Shown here: positions 11,591 to 23,100 of the stretch, piece by piece | How positions within the stretch are numbered: the first letter of the stretch is position 1 | Layout of the letters: each line of letters opens with the position of its first letter | Origin: Arbacia lixula | Lineage: Eukaryota > Echinodermata > Echinoidea > Arbacioida > Arbaciidae | Assembly (NCBI GenBank): GCA_963669155.1 | Contig: OZ022596.1 | Location: 4,799,304-4,863,303 of the forward strand | Length of the DNA: 64,000 bases | Direction: 5' to 3' | Made by a program: the position numbers and the translations under genes | The notes under the pieces: model-generated | What the model saw: the letters and a program-made list of their open reading frames with translations, nothing else | Told to the model about the DNA's origin: nothing | Database searches by the model: none

Positions 11591-12947
11591 ACACTTAACA
11601 CGTAATGCCCAGCAGGGGCTAGAATGAGTGAGAAATCGATAATCAAGCTGGAATTTCGCCATGATCCCGACATCTGATCAAAAAATAGAGAGGACGCCTC
11701 GGAAAGCTAGTAGACTCAGCTACAACATATTGAAATTTCAGAGTAACACAATTGAGCATAAGCGAGATACAGCTCCTAGAAGCTCGTCATGTCATTTCAT
11801 AAATACCCCTTCCATTGACATTGCACGTACATAGGCCCAATTTTGACATTAATGTCTATAATAAAATGTATACCAGGAAGGTGGAATTATATTAAAAAAG
11901 GAAGGCTAGTAATTCGTAGAGCAATGTCTAAGCTACCAAATAATGAAATTTGGGAGAACATTTACAAAGGATTATGCAAAGATATGCAATAACGGGTAAA
12001 AAAGTTAATGACGTCATAATTGAAAATTCATTTTTTTGATTCATATGGCAACATGATGACGTCAAGATGTACTTACCGTTGAAATGACACATGCAATCAC
12101 ATCTACATTTCATACTCTTTTCGAATATTAAAAAAAAACATTGGGGGTCACCAGTTATTCTTAGGAGCTATGGCCGATTGAAGACAGCCACGTTTTTTGC
12201 AATATTTGCACACAAAAGCGTATTGACGCACGCGCAGACTTTCAACTTTGACGTACCCGCACGACCTTATTATTGCATGGAAATGGCTCAAAATTTCAGG
12301 ATGTGTTGTTTGCAGTGTCAGAAACATAAATCCAGTAAAAAAAAACGGTGTTTCGACGTTGCGTTTGTTTAACGCACGGAAAAACGCGCGCGCGCGGATG
12401 CGTGGAAATTTTCGAAATGCTAGAAATGGCCTGAAACATATGCAAAACAATTTTGAGTTGATTTAGAGCATTTTTAAATTTTGTACACGCGTTTATGCAC
12501 TAACGTACGCGTACGAGCGCGTTTTTTCATTGAAATTAATTGGTTTTTCATTAATTTTTATGCATGCCAATTTTCATTACACAGAGATGATCAGTTCTAG
12601 AGCTACATGAGATAATAGATTTTCATTTAATTGCTCGTGCATGACGTCACGATTATGTAGTGACCTTGAAAATGTTGCTGGATCATGTTCACATATATAC
12701 CTATACATGATGAACATTTGATAAAACATGGCTCATGCATTGTTGAGATATCAATGCAAAAAAAAAAAAATAGGAATAACAATAAATAAAGAAATAAAGA
12801 ATAAAGAAAGAACATTCGGACAAAAACAAAAAGGTGATCTGCCATGGCATGGCAGACCACCTAATGAGTACATGTACTTGCTGCGTATAATGTACATGTA
12901 ATGAGTATATCTGTGCATCTGTAATTATGGGTAAGAATTTTACTTAC

Positions 12948-13023
12948 GTCTTGCTGTGCTGCTTTTCCTCTTTGCTATCGGTAAGTGGTTCCTGAGTTGG
13001 ATTCGTTTCGTCATTATCCTCTG
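12948..13023 (-). pseudogene. Linker exon copy B, 3' splice site lost
   Basis: The 76-nt exon is nearly identical to 26,454-26,529, and its donor (AC|GTAAGT) is kept. At the upstream edge the acceptor TAG of copy A is replaced by CGG, because the duplication break lies exactly there. It cannot be spliced in by its own acceptor, so it is probably dead or only part of a longer exon. Confidence 0.7.
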
Positions 13024-13024
13024 C

Positions 13025-13224
13025 CGCCCGGCCGTCGAACATGCTACTTTTTTGGGTTGTTACCATACCAAGGACAAAGAAACAGTAAAAAACAGTATCA
13101 ATATACCACTTGGGTCATACAGTGATTGCTTGAAGTGATAGTAGGATTAGGAGTAGACTGAAATGGCATTATTACATATATGACACTAGGATTATTTGGC
13201 TTTTTAAGAATTTTACGTCATATT
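13025..13224. other. Unique spacer between duplication copies
   Basis: About 200 bases without coding sequence or recognisable repeat lie between the truncated linker copy and the next ACTGG array. Confidence 0.5.
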
Positions 13225-13840
13225 AGAAATCCTAACTGGATCCATTAGAAGACCAGAAAAAGACCATTACAAAACAATAGGAAACTCTACTGGATCCATT
13301 AAAAGACCAGTGGAAATCACTGCTATAACCTTTAGAAGACCAGAAGAAAACCAAAACAAATCCTTACTGGATCCACTAGAAACCAATAGAAATCCCTACT
13401 GGATCCATTAGAAGACAATTAGAAATCCTTACTGGAGCCATTACAAATCAGTTGAGAGTCCTTAATGGAACCAGCAGAAAATCGGTATTGGATCCAGTAT
13501 GCCAAAAGAAAATCCTTTCGAAACTAGACTTTACACGTACTTCTTTTCAAACCATTAGATCTCACTGGTTTCTATTGGTTTCTACTGGTCATCAATTTCA
13601 GTATCATCCACTGGTTTCTAACGATTTCTACTGGTTTATGATAGTTTGTACTGGTTTGACTTTGTACTTTTCACACTCCTTTTCGAAACCATTAGATCCC
13701 ACTGGCTTGTATTGTTTTTTACTGGTTTGATTTTGCAGTTCCTCTTCAGACCAGTAGACTCTACTGGTTTCTGAAAAGACAGTAGAAACCAGTGAACGGT
13801 CTTTACTGGTTTATACTGGTTTCTATGGGAATTTCGACCT
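13225..13840. repeat. ACTGG-type short-motif array, copy A
   Basis: Same family and order as 8,170-8,702, with extra units on its left side (13,225-13,380). It encodes the last codons and stop of death-domain exon A and then the presumed 3' UTR. Confidence 0.75.
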
Positions 13841-14136
13841 GGGTAGCTTTATCTTGAGTCAGCGATGCTTGTTTTTCTTCCGGAAATAAGTCGTCGAACA
13901 CCCCTCCTATATCACATTCCTTCATGTACACTTTAAATTTATCACGTCGAGCCACAGTCTTGGATTTCCACTTCTGAAAGATTTTCGTGAAGGCCCTTGC
14001 ATAAGATTTATTATGACTCTCTAAGATAGCAGCAGTCTCGTTGTAATTACACCCTAGTATGCTAGATATAATATCGTAATCATCGGGATGAAGCTTTCTG
14101 CCTAATCTGCTGATTTTATAATCCGTTAAGCTGTTG
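13803..14136 (-). CDS. Terminal death-domain exon (copy A)
   Basis: The acceptor is TTACAG. The first base completes the linker's last codon; 110 codons and TAA follow. The peptide runs NSLTDYKISRLGRKLHPDD, then ILGCNYNETAAILES, the conserved Trp, KSKTVARRDKFKVYMKECDI, GGVFDDLFPEEKQ. The last dozen residues (QVEIPIETSINQ) come from the edge of the ACTGG array. It is the nearer DD exon to the linker, so taken as the default end. Residues matching the death-domain pattern (Gly-Ala before the Arg-Asp, Gly-Leu after Lys-Glu-Cys) are changed here but kept in copy B, so copy B may be the more canonical fold. Confidence 0.75.
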
Positions 14137-17100
14137 CTGTAAGAGAAGAAAATGGGAGCATTTGGCGTTAATGATCATGCATAATATATATTCTGAAATA
14201 TTGTGCCACGAGTCCGAAATTTCCATAAGTAATGCAAAAGGCATCAACCATTCTTGCAATCGAAACGGGTGATCTGTCACGACCTAACCTGTAATCTGGA
14301 CACACGCACTAACATTGATAATCATGTGCATATGTGTGCGCGCATGCGTGTGCGTATATGTATACCTGCTATGATTTGGCGAAAGTTGTGTGTCCGTCTG
14401 TTTATTTGAAATATATTTTCTCCCTAATTTTCCATTTAATGGAATAAGGATTTTGTCCAACCGTGGTTGAATTGCTGGTAGATTGCTCTAAGAGGGTTAA
14501 TTAGGTGGTCTGTCGTACACCGACAGATCACCTTCTAATTTCGTCAGAATCTTTTTTCTTCTTCTTATTTCTATTCCATACCCCCCACTTTTTTGTAGCA
14601 TCTTTATGTCAACAATTCATGTATCTTGCTTATCATGTTTTTATCATGTATAGGTATACATGTGAACTTGGCAAATTAACATTTTTATGGTCATGGCATA
14701 ACCGTGACGTCATCTACGAGCAATTTAATGAAAACCTATTAACTGATATCTCTAGAAAATTGACATGCATAAAATTAATGACGTGAAAATTAATTTCAAT
14801 AAAACAAAGCGCGGGCGTACGCGTACGTTAGTCCAATAACGCGCGCGAAAAATGTATAAATGCCCCAAATGAACTAAAAAGTTGCATATGTTTCAGACCA
14901 TTTCAAGCATTTTAAAATTTTTCGCGCGTTCGCGCGTTTTTCCGTGCGTAACGTGAATTCAACGTCAGAATACCGTTTTTTTTTTCTTTTTTTTGACTAG
15001 ATTCATGTTTTTGACACTACATACATCAAATCCTGTAATTAGGTCCTGTAACTTCCATTCAATAATAAGGTCGTGCGAGTGCGTCAAAGTTGAAAGTCTT
15101 CGCGCGTGGCAATACGTTTTTATGTGCAAATATTGCAAAAAACATGACTGTCTTCAATCGACCAAAGCTCCTCAGAATGGCTAGTAGCCCCCATATTTAT
15201 TTTGATATTCTGAATGAGTATGAAATGCAGATGTGATTTCATGTTACCGTTAAGTACATCGTGACGTCATCATATTGCCATATGAATCGAAAAAATGAAT
15301 TTTCATATATGACGTCATTATTTTTTTTACTCGTTCTTGCGTATCTCAGTGAAGTTTCCTTCATTTTTCAATTTTTACCCGTCTTCAAGGTGTAAATTTG
15401 ATTGTAGGCATTAAAGGGCCCCTGACATCCAGACAGCTTAAACTCTTTATTTCCACTTATCTACCTTAGTTTTTAATGGCCATTTCGAATAACCGTATAA
15501 CCATATACTTTTGAGAGAAAAATAAGGACGAATTGTACATTTTACATCAAAACCTGACTACTACTAGAACGACATGACAAAAATAGAAATCAACGGCGAG
15601 CGTATTACGTCATAGCCCGTGACGTATGAGGGGGCAGGTTCGGTCGATCGTCGAGTGCAAGCTTGGCTTTCGCGTGTTATTACATAGCTGGCTGTGCGTT
15701 GAGAGTGATTTTGCGAATATATTCCGAGTGCTTTTTCTGATCAAATCGTCTTTGAAATTGTCATCAATATGACCAATCCAGAGGATTTCATTTAGTGGAT
15801 TATCCAACCATGGTATAAACTATGAACTGAGGAAAATCTACCCGTTCCCGAGGAACGGGTAGATACCGCTAGATTAATAGCTGCCTGTATTGCAACCCCC
15901 ACGTCCACGGCCACTCACTGACGGCACTATAGTTGAGAAGTGTATATACTTCGGCATTTATTTTATGAATTTGAAACGCTAAACCTAATCCTGACCCTAA
16001 CCCTAATTCTCAATCTAGCCTTGACCCCAACCTAACCCTTAACAAATTCTTTGCCGTTGAATTCCTATAAAAAAGTGATTTCTAGGTCTGCATTCCCTTA
16101 CAGAAATCGCCAATGGTATTTCATTGGTAACCATTGGTATTTCATTGGTAACCAATGGTATGTCCAATGGTCATTGGTATTTCAATGGTGTTTGAATGGT
16201 GTTTGCTCAGTGGTCAATGGTTATTCAATAGTGTTCATTTATAACCAATGGTATTTCATTGGTAACCAATGGTATGTCCATTGATCATTGGTATTTCAGT
16301 GGTGTCTGAATGGTGTTTGCTCTGTCGTCAATGGTTATTCAGTGGTGTTCATTTATAACCAATGGTATGTCCATTGGTCATTGGTATTTCAATGGTGTCT
16401 AAATGGTGTTAATTGCTCAGTGGTCAATGGTGTCCATTTTTAACCAATGGTATTCCATTGATAACCAATGGTATGTCCATATTGGCATTTCAATGGTGTA
16501 TGACTGGTGTTTGCTCAGTGTTAAATTGCTATCCAATGGTGTTCATTTATAGTTGTATGGTGGGTGCATGAATGGTAGTGCAGTGGTCAGTGGTGTTTTC
16601 TCAATGGTAGGTGGTATTTCAATGGTATTCTAATGGTGCTTCCGCAATGTATGGTAGATTGTAATTGAACGGTATTCATTTAGATGCTTGGTGAGTGAAT
16701 GGTAGTCCAACTTTTGGTAAATGGTGCTGTGGTTTCTGTATGTGTAATACCACAGGGATGACTAGGCCTACACAAATGTTAGTAATGCAGAGGTGTTGGA
16801 AAATACCATAGGAAATACCTCAGAGAAAAATTATCAAATTACATATCTGAAGCCCCCCCCCCCAAAAAAAAAAGAAAAAAAAGAAAAGAAAATAGAAAAG
16901 AATGAAGAAAGAATAGAATACACAAGAAATTAACATAAACAATAAAACACATAAGAATTGATTTGTAATTTCAAAGATTTTTTACATGATATTGTAGATT
17001 GCATATTCATTATGAGATTGCCTTATATAATGAGCACATGCACACTTAACTCTTTGCAAAATACCACGTGCTATCAGTGGCTTATTATAAGCATGGAACT

Positions 17101-20100
17101 CCTTTTCATATTGTTTTAATAAAAATCACACCATTGTAATACCAGTATTGAATTGGAATGATGTACGGTCCACTCTTATTTAGAATTAGTATGGATAAGA
17201 TATCTCACTAAAATGAACACGAGATTTGAATAAAGTCGACTAGATAATCACAAGGAAGTTCCAAGAGGAGTGGCCTTTATGTATAAGAGACAAATAGAAA
17301 AGGAACATTAACAAATCTCGGTGTTTTTTTTTTTCTTTGCATATTCTTGGGGAGGGGGGGGGGTTACAATGGTTCAAAATTGAATTTATAATTGGCAAAC
17401 TAAATAGAGGAATGTTGAACCAATCATTCAATAAACCAATCCACCAACTCAAATTCATTCTCTCTCAAGCTGAACCCGCATATATGTCACTCACATGGCA
17501 CGTGTCACTTCAACAATTCAAATGTAGACGTAAAAAAAACAAATTTCTTTGAAGTGTCAATTTATGAAGAGTATTTACTTATGAAAAAGTGAATGAATTT
17601 AATTATAATGTTACCAATTTAAAGAAATAATGGTAAAATTTACTTAAATATTTGGGAAATAGGTCTACTATGCGTCTTATGCGAGCTGCTAAGGGACATG
17701 ATTTACAAGAAAAAACAGCCCACTTAATAATTATTCTACTAGATATGGAATGTTAACATCTAGTCTGAATAAAAGACTAGCTAAAAGACTAACTACATGT
17801 AATATATACAGCATGCACACACACAGTACAGTCAGTGTACAGTACAGTATACACACATCCTGTACTGCGCATGTGCATGTGTGTGGTGTGGAGAGATTCA
17901 AATTTCAGCGCCAGCCGTCGTCTTCTAAAAATGAACGAACTGGGATCAGGATATTCTTCATTTGTTATCTCCTTCATGGCCAAACAATCCAAGGTAAGAA
18001 ATCATGGTATTAACTAGCATTTTTATCAAATAACTTTTAATATATTATGCTCTTACAAAGTCAAAGATGCCAATTAACACAACAGGGTTTTTCTGTGAAT
18101 GTACTGTCATGACTGTGCCCAGTGTATGTGGTCCCATGTGTCAATATTGGTGTTATGTTGTGAGCTGTGCGGGGAGTAATGCCAAAGCAAAAACTACTAT
18201 CGATGCACTTTTGTTCTTTTTAAACTACAACTCTAAACCTAACCCTTACTCTAACAGGCAAGCCTAGGTATGATTTGTGAGTTTGATTCATGCGAAAAGG
18301 TGATTTCTAGGTCACTTCCCGTCAACAAAATATCAGCATCTACCATAAATTATGACAATCCCGTACAATAATAGGGGACCAGGGTATCCCACTAATTTTA
18401 TGAATTTTAACCCTCTAAACCTAACCCTGACCCTAAACCTAAACCTAATTTTAAACCTAACCCTGACCCTAACTCTAAACCTAGACAAAATTTTTGATGC
18501 TTAATTCATCCAAAAAAGTGATTTCTCGGTCACTTTCTGCCGACGACAATCAGTATTGCAGCGTTCCATGCATTTCATGTGCGTGCAAAAGTGCATCGAT
18601 AGTAGTTTTTGCTTTGGCATTACTCCCCGCACAGCTCACAACATAACACCAATATTGACACATGGGACCACATACACTGGGCACAGTCATGACAGTACAT
18701 TCACAGAAAAACCCTGTTGTGTTAATTGGCATCTTTGACTTCCATGCATTTCATGTGCGATACTGCCTGGCCTGGTTCCCTATTGTATGGGATTGCCAAT
18801 TTATGATGCAATTTAGACAGAAATCTAATATCATGTAGATTCATGCAAGGGCATGAAGGGGAGCACTGTCACTGACACTTTTATGGTGACTTGGTGATGG
18901 AGGAAAAAAAGAAATCTGTTGTTTGCTGGTTAATATGTTTTCATGTCAATGTGGACTCTGAAAAGCAGAATTTTATTTTCTTAGAATTTAGGCTATGAAT
19001 GATGCGGCCCCCATGTTTTCTTTTGAATATTTACATACCAAGGTAAACAGGTAAAATACTGAAATTTCACTCACAAATCAGCAAACTAATGCTCTTTAAA
19101 ATATTGTTTTTTTGAAAGATTGACATTAAACTTTCAGAGAAATTGCGCTTCAAATATCGCGCGGTAAAACGTTGCACATTCACATCACTGAACCTTGAAA
19201 CCGGCCCCTACCGATAATGTGCTATAATATCTCCGTCAATCTGATGAGTACAGTGCTGACATTTCAGCAATATTGCGTCTCGATCACACTCGTTCCAGTG
19301 CAGTGAAAACTTGACGGGTAAGTTTCGGTGATCGACAAGAAAATCATGGAAGCACAAACGCAAGTTGAAAAACAGATATTTCAAAGGAAAATGTGCAATT
19401 GTCAAGTATGTGCATATTTTGTCTAATTTTGCTTCTGAAAATCATGCATTTTGTTTACTAATGCGTAAATACACGAGTAATGCATCAAAGCTTCAATAAC
19501 GTGCACTGAGCAGAAATACGCTAGGGCCGGTTTCAAGTGTAGTGGCCGGTTTGTGGACCACTCACTATACCCTAATAAATGTTCCATTGAACTACATCAT
19601 GTAGGTCTGAACAATGGGGATTGCCATGTGAACTTGTTTTTTATTGTATTTTCTCAGAGCGCACATTCACAGCTAAACATCCCCGAAAAGGAAAAGGAGG
19701 GAGGCTAGCCACCACCAAGATGAAGGATTCATACCGGTACTACATGTCTCTATAGCTGCGTGAGGGGCCTTATTATCTGTCCATGTCATGGAAGAACACA
19801 TGTAAATTTACCGGTAAATCATTTTTAATTCACTTTCCATAGTCGATGCTGTGTAGAAGCTAATATTCAATGAGGCTTTTGAATTGGAGTACTTGCAGTA
19901 AGCATTCATTTTGAGAGAATGTCTCAAAAACTTTGGTGGACACCAAAGTTATGTACATATAACAAAATTTGCATTATGTGTAAATGGAAAACAAAACTTA
20001 AAAAATAGTTATGACAATTCAAATTATTAAGTGATTAAAAACTAGTTGAAAATCATCAACACACATAAGCATGATGTGGTAGTAATTGATTTTATTCCTG

Positions 20101-23100
20101 TTCACGATTAATTCAAGTTTTGCCAAATGACAGAATACATGCTAATGTATTAATCATTAATCATTAATTATTAATTACTGGCAAATAGCAATTACATGAT
20201 CATTTGGCACATATGCTAGATGCAAGTTTCAGGGGTAATTTTTGCTGGATTCTGTTGGAATATATTATACTGTAGTGCTCAACACATGTACTTTACTTGG
20301 TTTTAAGAACTTGGGGTTTATATTTTTAATAAATGTACTGTGAAAGGGTGACCGTGTGATTAGTTAAATAAAACTAATTAGAGCATCAACTACTTTATAG
20401 GAAGAATTAAGTACATACACTACAGCTCAAAGGAATTGGCATAGGGAAAGTGAAATTTAAGAAAGGGAAGGAGCCGTAATTTTAAACCGTGGTATATTTT
20501 GTCCAGTTCAACATGAAACACAATGCCGTAGCCTAAAAAGCATCATGTTTCATGCTGAAGTGGACAAACTATAAAAACTGTGGCTCCTTCCCCTTCTTCC
20601 CTTTCCCTTTCCCTATGCCAATTCCTTAGAGCTGGAGTGTATGGGCCTTAGGAGGCATGAATTTTTGTAAGTCATACTGCACAGTACAGTACAGGTTCAT
20701 AGTGAAGAAATGAAGGAACCCATGTATGGGTGGACTACTCTATACACAATTAAAAACTGGGACTTTTCATTATGATGCACATATGAGCATACACAGGCGA
20801 AGATTCCTTTGCCTCCAAAACAGAAATCTGCTGTTACAGCATTAAAACATGTTGCACTGATATTTATGTGAACACAACAGATCACATGTATGGTGTCTCC
20901 TTGTTTCTACCCTGCTTGGTTACGTTTTTTTTTTTAAAACAAGAAAAAAAATGGAATAATGGAGGTTGCCTATATGACTGAACTCTCCAGAATGTCATAA
21001 CATTTGTAATTGGGAGACATTTATCTTTATATGCAGTTTTACGAATTTGGATTCTTCCAAAGGTTTCATTAACCAGGTTGAGAGTGATCAAAAGAAATCA
21101 GTGAGTGGCTTGTAAAATATTTCTTGTAGATTTCTTTTCTTTTACAAACAGTTCATTGTTGTCTTTGTATTTTTTAATCATTTCTTTCATACAGATCCTG
21201 AATATGGGGAACTGACTTGCAACATAGGCTGTCGCGAGTGAAGACCGCAGGATTGCAGGAATTTCAATGCCAAGCAGGTTTCCGGATGTGTCCTCAATTA
21301 TCATTCTTGTAATAATCCTGTGAATACTTAATGAGATATTCTCTTTGGAAACATTTGGACCTAAAAATGTGTGCGCATCACATCACATCAAAACACAACA
21401 ATGACCGAGGTGTGTCACATCTGTCAATCCACTAGCAACCACCATTACAGTGTCACTAATAATGCATGATGCCTCTGGCAGAAAAAAAGTTGTGGGTTGA
21501 CATGAGTGATGCACAATGGACATTAATGTCTTCTGAACTCATTATCTGATACATCTGCATTTTTAAATCCAAATTTGTCTGAAAGTGAAAATCTCATACA
21601 GGCGCGTATGCAAGAGGGGGGGGGGGGGGTTCAAGGGGTTCAACAACCCCCCTTTTTTTGTTTAGTTTCTCTTTTTTTTGGCTTTTTTTTTGCTTGATTC
21701 CGCAGAATCTGCCAAGAGGATTTCAATAGAACCGGACAACAAATATGTTTTTCATAGTTTGTTTAAAGTGAGATTTAGATCATTGAGTTTTCATTTGCAT
21801 AGTATATGTATATTAGCTGTAATAGTGTAGTCTTCAAAGAATAGATAAGGAGTACAGCTAGTCCTCTCCTGTTATTACCTCGCTCTAATGAAATGTCGCT
21901 ACACTGAACAGACACATGTGAAAATATTTGAAAGCAGGACTAGGAGAACTGCCTTGTTATAATGAGATCTGGTATCAGTGCTCGTTATGAGGACGGGGGG
22001 TACGCTGTGATGAATGAGCAAATATGTACATGTGCTGTATTGTGCACGATCTTAATATTGGGATGGGCCCAACTGAGAAAATGGCCTTGTTCTCACAAAA
22101 TCTGTGCTCTTCTTAACAGGAGGAGACGTTTTTTCAGTATACAGTTTAGTTGTTGACATATATGCTTTTATATATGGTACTGCTGTGTGAAATCCCTATG
22201 TGATACATTATCATCACTCAGCAGTCACACTGCTTTACCGAAGCACTACCTCATCATAATACCACATATCAATACTACATTCGTAAAGGAACTTGTTCTG
22301 TTATCTTTTAATAAAAGAAAAGCAAATATGAAATATGTTTTAATTCATACATGGATATATACATGTATCAGAAAGCTATGATACAATAAAAGCATGTCAT
22401 CATTCACTGAATACTTTGGTTTACTTTGTTTGTACATGTACCCACACATATTATTACAGAGTAGATCAATGTTAGATGTATTTTAAATTAATTTAATGGT
22501 GGATAGTGAATGGTATGTCAGTGCTTGGTGTATGGTATTTCAATGGTGGAAAGCCAATGGTATGTCACTGGTGGGTGTATGGTATCTCAGTGGTGAATGG
22601 TAGGCCAGTGGTATGTCAATGGTGGATAGTGAGTGGTAGGCCAATGGTATGCCAATGGTGGATGGTGAATGGTAGGCCAGTGGTATGTGAGTGGTGGATA
22701 GTGAATGGTAGGCCAATGGTATGTCAGTGGTGGATGGTGGGCCAATGGTGGATACCAATGGTAGCTACCATTGGTATTGGCCAATGGTGGATACCAATGG
22801 TAGCTACCATTGGTATCGGCCAATGGTGGATACCAATGGTAGCTACCATTGGACGAACTACCATTGGTTTACCATTGAAATACCATTAAACTACCATTGG
22901 TATGCAAATTAGGGTTCCAATTATTTAAATTAGTTCTAATGGTGTCCCATTGGTATTTCAATGGTATTTCAATGGTGGTTCCAATGGTATTTCAATGGTA
23001 TTTCAATGGTGGTTCCAATGGTATTTCAATGGTATACCATTGAGATATTTCTGTAAGGGTTAGCGCCCGTTTAGGCCCTGTCCCCGGGACTGCTACGCAA

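Larger units (their letters stand above)
9358..12863. mobile_element. 3.5 kb long-inverted-repeat element in the linker-DD intron
   Basis: The termini are TAGGTGGTCTG (9,358) and its complement ending at 12,863. The arms run about 9,359-10,915 and 11,150-12,862, with a loop of about 230 bp. Both arms carry the same landmarks in mirror order: a CTACGAG/ATGACGTCA block, CG-rich tracts, a poly-T run, a tRNA-like segment and a TCCACAAGTATGTCTCGTTA block. There is no transposase frame. It was present before the local duplication, because copy A keeps its left arm from 14,502. A transcript would fold into a long double-stranded hairpin. The class is unknown. Confidence 0.75.
8175..13024 (-). repeat. 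Tandem duplication unit, copy B (linker exon to array)
   Basis: This block matches 13,380-26,530 in order and orientation: truncated linker exon (12,948-13,023), intron with a 3.5 kb inverted-repeat element, death-domain exon (8,672-8,993) and array. By eye the intron copies next to the exon differ at about 2% of sites. The right break falls exactly at the linker exon's 3' splice site, which is lost here. Confidence 0.85.
16095..23059. mobile_element. Nested 7 kb element with CCAATGG subterminal arrays
   Basis: The inverted termini are CCCTTACAGAAAT at 16,095 and its complement ending at 23,059. Directly inside both ends lie arrays of CCAATGGTATTTCATTGG-type units (16,105-16,740 and 22,495-23,046) in mirrored orientation. 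The 5.7 kb interior has no readable transposase and contains a perfect inverted repeat, a Tc1-like MITE and telomere-like tracts. No clear target duplication is seen (flanks CATT and TTAG). Class unknown. Confidence 0.6.

Noticed and set aside
8170-13840. CRISPR-like array
   Set aside because: Units are short, degenerate and in both orientations, without constant spacers, and the DNA is eukaryotic.
15985-16040. A real telomere or chromosome end
   Set aside because: Units are degenerate, few, and flanked by transposon sequence on both sides.
18067-18732. Identical Cys-rich 49-residue peptides on both strands
   Set aside because: Product of the perfect inverted repeat. No start context, homology or promoter supports a gene.
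22506-22912. Long frames on both strands with Met-Val-Cys-Trp repeats
   Set aside because: They are translations of the CCAATGG array; frames on both strands have the same cause.
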